Assembly (NCBI GenBank): GCA_030631385.1
Contig: DAOVLG010000171.1
Coordinates: forward strand, 1-5,162
Length of the DNA: 5,162 nt
Direction of reading: 5' to 3'
Origin: Candidatus Coatesiibacteriota bacterium
Lineage (GTDB): Bacteria; RBG-13-66-14
In this document: positions 1-4,680 of the stretch, one piece after another
Layout of the letters: every line of letters begins with the position of its first letter
How positions within the stretch are numbered: position 1 is the first letter of the stretch
The notes under the pieces: generated by a model
Database searches by the model: none
Told to the model about the DNA's origin: nothing
Seen by the model: only the letters and a program-made list of their open reading frames with translations
Position numbers and translations under genes: made by a program

Positions 1-41
1 ACCAAGACCAGTAGAATCAAGCCAAAGTGAAGCGCTTTCAT
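1..41 (-). CDS. Start of an exported or membrane protein (partial, runs off left edge)
   Basis: An ATG at 39-41 opens a frame of 13 full codons plus two bases before the window ends. The visible N-terminus reads MKALHFGLILLVL: a lysine followed by a hydrophobic run, which is how a Sec signal peptide or an N-terminal membrane anchor begins. A purine-rich stretch (GGGGGTGGTGGGA) sits directly upstream as a plausible ribosome binding site. A near-consensus promoter lies at 79-107, giving a leader of roughly 30 bases. Promoter, binding site and signal-peptide start agree on strand and spacing, which is why I call a gene from so little sequence. It is separated from the response regulator by a terminator and is probably its own transcription unit. 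The product cannot be identified. Confidence 0.6.
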   Translation of the reverse strand, partial: MKALHFGLILLVL

Positions 42-78
42 TCCCACCACCCCCAAATCACTTTTATCAGCCGCTATC

Positions 79-107
79 AATATATACCCAAACCGGAACC
101 GTGTCAA
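79..107 (-). promoter_or_regulatory. Sigma-70 type promoter for the left-edge gene
   Basis: On the minus strand, TTGACA (102-107) is a perfect -35 box. It is followed after exactly 17 bases by TATATT (79-84), five of six matches to the -10 consensus. Transcription would start near position 72, about 30 bases before the ATG at 41. The site lies between the terminator at 194-216 and the signal-peptide gene, as expected for an independent promoter. Confidence 0.7.
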
Positions 108-193
108 CCCGCCTGGTCACCGACTAAAATGCCGAAAAGAAGATATTCGGTACTCCGTTGGAAAATAAAGGCCTGTGTTTTCCTGAGAATAAT

Positions 194-216
194 AAGGCGG
201 GGAATAACCCCGCCTT
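194..216 (-). terminator. Intrinsic terminator downstream of the response regulator
   Basis: A perfect 9-bp inverted repeat, AAGGCGGGG (194-202) and CCCCGCCTT (208-216), encloses a 5-base AATAA loop. On the minus strand the stem is followed by ATTATTCTC, which is U-rich in RNA but interrupted. On the plus strand it is followed by CGATTTAATAT. The position, 107 bases past the regulator's stop codon and before the next promoter, fits termination of the regulator transcript. The A/T pairs at the stem base would allow action in both directions. The 107 bases between stop codon and hairpin hold no gene that I can see. Confidence 0.7.
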
Positions 217-323
217 CGATTTAATATATTAATATTTATGCTTCACTCGTACCGGAGGGCGCAGGTGGGGTCGAGACGGGAGAAGAATTTTACATCCCGG
301 TGGTTTTCTGATTACACCACCAG

Positions 324-1685
324 CTACTTCAACTCGTACTCGTTGATTTTCCTGTGCAGCGTGCGGAGGCCGATGCCGAGGACCTTCGCGGTCTGGGTGC
401 GGTTGCCGGCGTTCTTGGCTAAGGTCCGGCGGATGACCTCGCGCTCGACCTGCTCCATGGTCCAGCCCACCGGGACGCGGATCATGGAGGTGGGATTGAT
501 GGCGGCGACGCGGTCCTTGATCTCCGGGGGCAGGTCCTCGACGGTGAGCTCGTCGCCTTTGGCCAGGGCCACCATGCCCTCGAGGGTGTTCTTGAGCTCG
601 CGGACGTTGCCGGGCCAGTCGTAGGTTAGAAGGAGGTCCAGGGCGGTGGGCTCGACGCCGGTGACCGGTCGGTCGTAGGCACGGGCGGCGTCGGAGACGA
701 AGCGGGAGATCATGGGCAGGAGGTCCTCGGGCCGCTCGGCGATGGGGGGGACGTATATCTGCACTTTTTTTAGGCGGTAGTAGAGGTCCTCGCGGAATCG
801 CCCGGCGCGCATCTGCTCGGCGGGGTCGGCGTTGGTGGCGGCGATGAGGCGCACGTCCACCTGGAGGGTCTCCTCGCCGCCGACGCGCTCGAAGCGCTGG
901 TCCTGGAGCACGCGCAGGAGCTTGACCTGGGTGGCGCGGGGGATCTCGCTTATCTCGTCCAGGAAGAGGGTGCCGTCGTGGGCCCGCTCGAAGGCGCCCG
1001 CGTGCCTCCTGATCGCACCGGTGAAGGCCCCGCGCTCGTGGCCGAAGAGCTCGCTCTCCAGGAGCCCCTCAGAGAGTGCGGCGCAGTGGAGCTTGATGTA
1101 CGGGCCGTCGCGGCGGTTGCTCCGGTGCTGGATGGCGTCGGCCACCAGCTCCTTCCCCACGCCCGATGGACCGGTTACCAGGACGGTGATGTCGGTTTTG
1201 GCGAGCTGGTCCACCATCTCGAAGATGCGCTTCATCTGCGGGGAAACGGCGATGACGCCCTCCCCGGTCAGACGCTCGTCCAGCCGGCCGCGCAGTGATT
1301 CCAGGTCCAGGCGCATCCGCCGGTTCTCCAGGGCGCGCTCGACCTGTAAGAGAAGCTCCTCCGGGTTGACCGGCTTGGTGAGGTAATCGTAGGCCCCGGC
1401 CCTCATCGCCTCGACGGCGCTCTGGACGGAGCCGTGGCCGGTGAGCACGATCACCGCCAGGTTGGCGTCGCGCATCCGGGCCCCCGTGATGAGCTCCAGC
1501 CCCGAGCCCGAGGGGAGGACCAGGTCCACCAGGAACAGGTCCACCTCGTTGACGGCCAGGGCCTCTCGGGCCTCGTCGGTGTCGCCGGCGAGAAGGGTGC
1601 GGTAACCGGCGCGCCCCATGACACGCTCCAGCGCCTTGACCACCTCGGGGTCGTCGTCAACGATCAGTACGAGCGGTTTGGCCAT
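324..1685 (-). CDS. NtrC-family sigma-54-dependent response regulator
   Basis: A 453-residue cytoplasmic transcription activator with the usual three-domain layout and normal length. The receiver domain (about 4-118) has the acidic pocket D10-D12, phospho-acceptor D54 in LVDLVLP, T82 and K104. The AAA+ domain (about 143-370) has Walker A GPSGVGKE (172-179; GESG is commoner), an intact GAFTGA loop (219-224) that contacts sigma-54, Walker B GTLFLDE (238-244), sensor I ATN (283-285), arginine finger region RFREDLYYRL (296-305) and sensor II WPGNVREL (357-364). A Fis-type helix-turn-helix occupies about 428-450. The family is activated by phosphorylation and drives RNA polymerase-sigma-54 from distant enhancers. 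The ATG is set by AAGGA at 1692-1696, six bases upstream, and by the early receiver strand. The likely partner is the kinase at 2299-2982, from which it is separated by an AT-rich stretch. I saw no clear -24/-12 promoter here, so its targets are unknown. Confidence 0.96.
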   Translation of the reverse strand: MAKPLVLIVDDDPEVVKALERVMGRAGYRTLLAGDTDEAREALAVNEVDLFLVDLVLPSGSGLELITGARMRDANLAVIVLTGHGSVQSAVEAMRAGAYDYLTKPVNPEELLLQVERALENRRMRLDLESLRGRLDERLTGEGVIAVSPQMKRIFEMVDQLAKTDITVLVTGPSGVGKELVADAIQHRSNRRDGPYIKLHCAALSEGLLESELFGHERGAFTGAIRRHAGAFERAHDGTLFLDEISEIPRATQVKLLRVLQDQRFERVGGEETLQVDVRLIAATNADPAEQMRAGRFREDLYYRLKKVQIYVPPIAERPEDLLPMISRFVSDAARAYDRPVTGVEPTALDLLLTYDWPGNVRELKNTLEGMVALAKGDELTVEDLPPEIKDRVAAINPTSMIRVPVGWTMEQVEREVIRRTLAKNAGNRTQTAKVLGIGLRTLHRKINEYELK

Positions 1686-1700
1686 CTTAATTCCTTGTTT

Positions 1701-1934
1701 TCATTCTCGTCGATTTCTTTCATCTTTCCTTATTTGAAGGAGATCTGTAGATCGATCGATCTCAAATTTACCAAATTTAATTCGAGAAATAAATGGCAAT
1801 ATTATTAAACCGCCAATTATGGAAATTAAGATAAGGCGTATTGTATTTAACTCAAAAACATTTAAGATATCTACTATCAATAAACCACATAAAGCAAAAC
1901 TTAAACCCCAACATACCCATTTGATATTTCCAAT
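1701..1934 (-). CDS. Possible small two-helix membrane protein with non-standard start
   Basis: An uninterrupted 77-codon frame from ATT (1932-1934) to TGA (1701-1703), in very AT-rich DNA. The translation has two strongly hydrophobic segments, about residues 6-27 (WVCWGLSFALCGLLIV...) and 32-52 (IRLILISIIGGLIILPF...). A short loop separates them, and a charged, mostly basic 25-residue tail ends in RKDERNRRE. This looks like a real helical-hairpin membrane protein. However, the frame has no ATG or GTG. A TAA lies two codons before the ATT, and the first TTG (1878-1880) falls inside the first helix. Either it uses a rare ATT or ATC start, with AAGG 11 bases upstream as a weak binding site, or the start has mutated and it is a relic like its neighbour. 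It ends 15 bases before the response regulator. I do not recognise the family. Confidence 0.4.
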   Translation of the reverse strand: MGNIKWVCWGLSFALCGLLIVDILNVFELNTIRLILISIIGGLIILPFISRIKFGKFEIDRSTDLLQIRKDERNRRE

Positions 1935-1962
1935 TGTTTAATTTACCTTATTACGTTTTGTT

Positions 1963-2297
1963 TTAATATCTTGAGAACATTTCTAATTCGTTAATCTTAT
2001 GAACTGGGTATTCGTTGAGCGTTGGAAATAGGTCATCAATCGGTATTTCAATTAGTGGTTTGCTGCTAACCTCAAATCCTACAAGGTTACTTTCTGCATT
2101 TCTATACACATAAAAACTATCATGATCAAGAAGCCCTTTCTTTTTTAGTGACTTTTCATGTGCTATTTCTCCAGGATTTGTTTTTCATTCATAATTGTAA
2201 CAGAAAAAATACATTCGTTTATATCAAATGGCGGGCAAGCAAAGATAATCTTTCCCTTTCGACCATCTGATTCGGAAAAAGTCCCACTGAGTTGCCA
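1963..2297 (-). pseudogene. Frameshifted, 5'-truncated remnant of an unrecognised gene
   Basis: Two overlapping frames join into one protein-like sequence if a single base is restored in the five-base A run (minus strand) at 2181-2185. The first part, from about 2297, reads WQLSGTFSESDGRKGK and on to SVTIMNEK, then meets a stop (TAG). The second continues TNPGEIAHEKSLKKKG, includes DSFYVYRNAESNLVGFEV and ends in KINELEMFSRY before TAA at 1963-1965. The joined product would be about 111 residues with balanced, soluble composition. There is no start codon or binding site for either part, and the 5' end abuts the kinase stop region, so the N-terminus is missing. I do not recognise the family; the segment with LVGFEV is only faintly like DUF2283-type proteins. 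A sequencing error in the homopolymer could explain the frameshift but not the missing start. Confidence 0.6.
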
Positions 2298-2298
2298 C

Positions 2299-2982
2299 CT
2301 ACCTCTCGTCCTCGGGTGAAACGGGACGCGGTCCCAGGGTAAGTACGGCCACGGCGCCGCCTTCAGAGCCGGACCGCAGGGTCACCCCGCCCCCGTGGAG
2401 CCGGGCGATCTTTCGCGCCAGGGGGAGGCCGATCCCCGTCCCGCCGGGCTTGGTCGAGCTGAAGAGCCGGAAATGACTCTCTGGGTCCGGACCCGGTCCG
2501 TTCCCGTTGTCCGTGATGGTCACCCGGGCCCCGCCGTTCTCGGCCCGGCAGCGGAGGCGGATCAGCCCCCCCTCCTGTGGGCGGGACTCGAGGGCGTTCA
2601 ACAGGAGGTTGAGGATGGCCTGGCGGAGAAGGGTCCGGTCACCCCTCACCGGGGAGGGGCGACAGTCGCACGCCAGCCGAACGCCGGCCCCGTCGAGCTG
2701 GGGCTTCAGGAAGGCGGCCAGGTCCAGGCAGAGTTCGGCGATCTCCACCTCCTCCCGACGGGGTTCCAAGTGGCAGGCGAAATCGCGAAAGGCGGTGGCG
2801 ATCTCGGCGAGCTGGTCTATCTCGCGTCCGATGGAGTCCGCGATCTCCAGGGTCTCGGCGCCGGCACCCAGGGAGCGCAGGTCCTCGCGCAGCATCTCCA
2901 GGTTGAGGCGCATGGCGTTCAGGGGGTTGCGCAGCTCGTGGGCCAGCGCCCGGGCCTGGGCCTCGAAGTCCTCGGTGGTCAA
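2299..2982 (-). CDS. Short soluble histidine kinase without a sensor domain
   Basis: A 227-residue kinase consisting only of the transmitter. The H-box is ALAHELRNPLNAM with phospho-acceptor H15; the dimerisation helices run to about 70. The ATPase domain follows: N-box around LNLLLNALES (N125, N129), D-box DNGNGPG from D158, F-box FRLFSSTK (171-178) and G2 box GGTGIGLPLAR (180-190). All catalytic motifs look intact. It has no membrane segment, PAS, GAF or HAMP, whereas family members usually carry such input modules and are much longer. The start is TTG, 9 bases after the previous gene's stop, with AGGAGG three bases upstream. No ATG or GTG occurs in frame before the H-box, and an in-frame TAA (the neighbour's stop) rules out a longer protein. 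It presumably phosphorylates the NtrC-type regulator at 324-1685. Its input likely comes from co-encoded partners, perhaps the small membrane proteins upstream (inference). Confidence 0.93.
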   Translation of the reverse strand: MTTEDFEAQARALAHELRNPLNAMRLNLEMLREDLRSLGAGAETLEIADSIGREIDQLAEIATAFRDFACHLEPRREEVEIAELCLDLAAFLKPQLDGAGVRLACDCRPSPVRGDRTLLRQAILNLLLNALESRPQEGGLIRLRCRAENGGARVTITDNGNGPGPDPESHFRLFSSTKPGGTGIGLPLARKIARLHGGGVTLRSGSEGGAVAVLTLGPRPVSPEDER

Positions 2983-2985
2983 GCC

Positions 2986-2991
2986 CCTCCT
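2986..2991 (-). promoter_or_regulatory. Shine-Dalgarno site deciding the kinase TTG start
   Basis: A full AGGAGG lies between the upstream gene's TAA (2992-2994) and the TTG at 2980-2982. The gap to the start codon is only three bases, shorter than ideal. The strong match may compensate for the weak codon, and ribosomes ending the previous gene could re-initiate here. Confidence 0.65.
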
Positions 2992-3375
2992 TTACCCGAG
3001 CCCCAGCTCCCAGAGCTCGAGGCCGTAGCGTTCCCAGGCGTAGCTCTCGAGGTCCTCCATCAGTTCCCAGAAAAGCTCCGGGTTGTCCTCCAGGATGTTA
3101 TCAATGGTTCCCTCGAAGCGGTCCACACTCCAGCCCACGGAGTTCAAGTAGGCTTCCATCTGCCCCTCGTCAGTTGAATCCCGCTCGGCGGCGTAATCCA
3201 CCAGACCGAAGAGGACCTCCCGCAGGGGAAGCGGTCCGGACTCCCCCTCTGCAATACCGTAGAAGAGTGCGAGGGAGAGGGCGATCACCCCTACGGTAAT
3301 CCCGCTCAGGACTAGAAACAGGCGATTTGCAGGCGACACGGCACCCCCTTGGTCAGCACGGGATCGGTCACTCAT
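2992..3375 (-). CDS. Small single-pass membrane protein, member of a local tandem family
   Basis: 127 residues: a short basic head (R4, R6, R18), one hydrophobic helix at about 18-42 (LFLVLSGITVGVIALSLALF) and an acidic C-terminal domain of about 85 residues. By the positive-inside rule the C-terminal domain lies outside the cytoplasmic membrane. That domain aligns with the lipoprotein at 3368-3652: LRE (51-53), GxxE..L before GW (81-82), then an amphipathic helix and DNPE (97-100). I infer that the two are paralogues. It extends past its paralogue with an aromatic tail (YAWERYGLELWELGLG). It overlaps the preceding gene by 8 bases (ATGAGTGA), which implies translational coupling, and its TAA is in frame with the following kinase. 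I recognise no named family and assign no function; a partner or sensor for the kinase is a guess from context. Confidence 0.85.
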   Translation of the reverse strand: MSDRSRADQGGAVSPANRLFLVLSGITVGVIALSLALFYGIAEGESGPLPLREVLFGLVDYAAERDSTDEGQMEAYLNSVGWSVDRFEGTIDNILEDNPELFWELMEDLESYAWERYGLELWELGLG

Positions 3376-3652
3376 CCCTGGGCAGCCCCCGTGCGGCCCG
3401 GTAGGCGTTGATCAGCCCCCGGAAGCCCTCGGGGTCCTCTGAGCGCAGACGCTCCACGGCCGACGTCAGTCCATCGGTGTTCCAGCCGAGTCCGGCGAGC
3501 GCGTCCTCGATCTCCCCGGCATCGGCCCCGGCCGCCCGGGCATCCAGATAGGCGAAGTAGGCCTCCCGGAGGCTCGCCGGGTGGTCGGAGTCGCAGGCGG
3601 CGAGGATGAGGGGCAGGAGGACGACGAGAACGGGGAGCGGTGGACGGCGCAT
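3368..3652 (-). CDS. Small lipoprotein, member of a local tandem family
   Basis: 94 residues. The signal sequence MRRPPLPVLVVLLPLILAAC has two arginines, a hydrophobic core and a textbook lipobox LAAC with lipidated C20, so signal peptidase II processing is expected. Asp at +2 would favour inner-membrane retention under the E. coli rule, which may not hold here. The mature part of about 75 residues is helical and charged. It matches the downstream 127-residue protein over LRE (28-30), GEIE (46-49), GW (56-57) and EDPE (72-75). The hand alignment has about 16 identities in 61 positions with one two-residue gap. The ATG directly abuts the stop of the previous gene, with GGAGGAG just upstream, and the end overlaps the next gene by 8 bases. 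No family recognised and no function assigned. Confidence 0.85.
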   Translation of the reverse strand: MRRPPLPVLVVLLPLILAACDSDHPASLREAYFAYLDARAAGADAGEIEDALAGLGWNTDGLTSAVERLRSEDPEGFRGLINAYRAARGLPRDE

Positions 3653-3898
3653 CTACTCCTCCAACTGCCGGCGCAGGAGGTCGAGAAAGGCGTGCAGACG
3701 ATCCGGATCGTCCAGGATCAGACCGGTGATGCGGACCAGGGCGGCCGTATCCAGCCCGGCCTCGAACACCGCCTTCTCCGGCGGCGTTTCTTCGTAGATG
3801 CGGGCCGCGAGGGCGGCCACCTCGGCGTCATCAGGATCAGCGCACCCCCAGAGGGCCAACACCAGGATAACCCCGAGAGCCAAAGAAATCCACCGCAT
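3653..3898 (-). CDS. Small putative lipoprotein, diverged member of the tandem family
   Basis: 81 residues. The N-terminal signal MRWISLALGVILVLALWGC ends in a lipobox-like LWGC with C19. Trp at -2 is unusual for a lipobox, so lipidation is likely rather than certain. The mature domain of about 62 residues is acidic and helical. It can be aligned without gaps to the second half of the next protein: I57/V66, L60/L69, DDPD (63-66) with EDPE (72-75), then hydrophobic positions at 68, 71 and 72. The GW signature is replaced by AG, so this is the most diverged copy. The ATG is 3 bases after the signal-peptidase-like gene's stop, with GGAG overlapping the end of that gene. Function unknown. Confidence 0.8.
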   Translation of the reverse strand: MRWISLALGVILVLALWGCADPDDAEVAALAARIYEETPPEKAVFEAGLDTAALVRITGLILDDPDRLHAFLDLLRRQLEE

Positions 3899-3901
3899 CG
3901 G

Positions 3902-4489
3902 TTACTCCACCGCCAGGCAGGTGCGCTCCCAGCGCACCGTTCCCGAAATACTGAAATCGGCGTCCACGGCGTAGGGATCGTTGGAGAAAATGATCCCCAC
4001 CGCCTTCCCCCGCACGAGCCCCTCCTCGAGGGGTCCCCAGATGCGGCTGTCCCGGGCGTCGGGCCGGTTGTCCCCCATCACGAAGAGGTGTCCCTCGGGG
4101 ACGGTCACCGGTCCGAAATCCTCGCGGTGGGGGTGGCCGACGTAGGACTCGTAGAGCGGCTTGGGAGAACCGTTGATGAATACCAATCCCTCTTTGATCT
4201 CCAGGGTCTCACCGCCCAGGCCGATCACCCGGCCGAAGAAGTCCCGCCCCCCGCCGGTGGGGGAGGCGAAGCAGATCACGTCGCCCCGCCGCGGTGAGTC
4301 GGAGGCGTAGACCACCATGTTCACCAGCACCAGGTCGCCCGGCAACAGGGTGTCGGTCATCTGGTGGGAGGTGACCTCATAGGGACAGAAGAGAAAGAGC
4401 CGCACACCGATGACCAGGACCACAGCCGCCAGGACCGCCTGCCCCAGACGCCGGGCGGTGAAGAGTGGCTTATGCTCCCTTTCGGACAT
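3902..4489 (-). CDS. Catalytically inactive type I signal peptidase homologue
   Basis: 195 residues, about the length of small Gram-positive type I signal peptidases. One N-terminal membrane helix (about 15-34) is followed by the S26 fold: box B-like EVTSHQMTDTLLPGDLVLVN (38-57), RRGDVICF (67-74), GRVIGLGGE (86-94), FINGSP (104-109) and box E GDNRPDARDSR (139-149). The catalytic residues are missing. The serine of the SMxPTL motif is Q43 (codon CAG at 4361-4363, read as QMTDTL). The lysine of the K-R-V-I-G-L motif is G86 (GGC at 4232-4234). The serine equivalent to E. coli S278 is A145. The structural Asp and Arg of box E (D147, R149) remain, and the frame is intact, so a non-enzymatic role is more likely than decay. 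It heads the tightly packed gene cluster; AGGA eight bases before the ATG supports the start. S. aureus SpsA beside SpsB is a known parallel. Confidence 0.92.
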   Translation of the reverse strand: MSEREHKPLFTARRLGQAVLAAVVLVIGVRLFLFCPYEVTSHQMTDTLLPGDLVLVNMVVYASDSPRRGDVICFASPTGGGRDFFGRVIGLGGETLEIKEGLVFINGSPKPLYESYVGHPHREDFGPVTVPEGHLFVMGDNRPDARDSRIWGPLEEGLVRGKAVGIIFSNDPYAVDADFSISGTVRWERTCLAVE

Positions 4490-4520
4490 CTTCTAGTTCC
4501 TGCGAGACCACCGCGAAAGT

Positions 4521-4549
4521 CGCCCGCGGGCGGGGGCAGAGCCCCGCCC
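4521..4549. repeat. GC-rich palindromic element upstream of the signal-peptidase-like gene
   Basis: A perfect 12-base palindrome CGCCCGCGGGCG (4521-4532) overlaps an 8-bp inverted repeat, GGGCGGGG (4528-4535) with CCCCGCCC (4542-4549), around a GCAGAG loop. The flank CCCTAC (4548-4553) reads GTAGGGGCGGGG on the minus strand, a style common in dispersed intergenic repeats of GC-rich environmental genomes (my recollection, not searched). It ends about 30 bases before the ATG at 4489 and lacks a U-tract, so a simple terminator is less likely than a repeat or an mRNA structure. Confidence 0.55.
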
Positions 4550-4680
4550 CTACGGATTATGCATATTAGCGAATTCACCAAATGTAGTGGTAAGGAGTGT
4601 CAAAATCGTATTTTTCAGCGTTCTCACAACTCAAGACGGGGTCAGGTATAAGCCGGTCCAGATTTGCATTTTTACGGTCT
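4550..4680. other. Lower-GC intergenic stretch, no gene seen
   Basis: Between the two signal peptidase genes the base composition drops and no frame with a start and binding site is convincing. On the minus strand TTGAGT-N18-TACGAT (4602-4631) could be a weak promoter for the cluster starting at 4489, with four of six matches in each box. A TTGACA (4596-4601) has no good -10 box at the right distance. The short plus-strand frames here look random. Confidence 0.35.

Larger units (their letters stand above)
1686..2298. other. AT-rich island between kinase and response regulator
   Basis: A 613-base stretch with no canonical gene. A hand count gives 149 G+C in the 480 bases 1801-2280 (31%), with 22% in 1921-1980; sample 60-base lines on either side reach about 70-77%. 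The right boundary is abrupt, within about 20 bases of the kinase stop codon; the left one grades into the start of the response regulator. It contains a degraded reading frame (1963-2297) and an open frame for a two-helix membrane protein (1701-1934), both on the minus strand with AT-rich codons. The composition suggests imported DNA undergoing decay. I see no transposase, integrase, tRNA gene or obvious flanking direct repeat that would name the vehicle. Confidence 0.8.

Noticed and set aside
132..150. CCGAA / TTCGG hairpin between terminator and promoter
   Set aside because: It has five pairs around a nine-base loop with no supporting context, so it is probably chance.
27..224. 65-residue plus-strand frame
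   Set aside because: It runs through the promoter and terminator hairpin, has no convincing ribosome binding site, and encodes a low-quality sequence rich in Arg, Pro and His.
299..321. Inverted repeat GGTGGT / ACCACC just after the regulator stop codon as a terminator
   Set aside because: It has only six pairs with an 11-base loop and no U-tract; the hairpin at 194-216 is far better.
2395..3177. 260-residue plus-strand frame opposite the kinase
   Set aside because: It is an antisense shadow in GC-rich DNA. It spans two well-supported genes, has no recognisable domain, and its composition mirrors the opposite codons.
3581..4297. 238-residue plus-strand frame opposite the lipoproteins and signal-peptidase-like gene
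   Set aside because: It is antisense to three genes with clear motifs; the Gly/Pro/His-rich translation is typical of a shadow frame.
4636..4675. Possible sigma-54 -24/-12 site (GG...GC near GGTCCAGATTTGC)
   Set aside because: The spacing between GG and GC is nine bases instead of ten and the -24 element is poor. No convincing sigma-54 promoter was found in the window.
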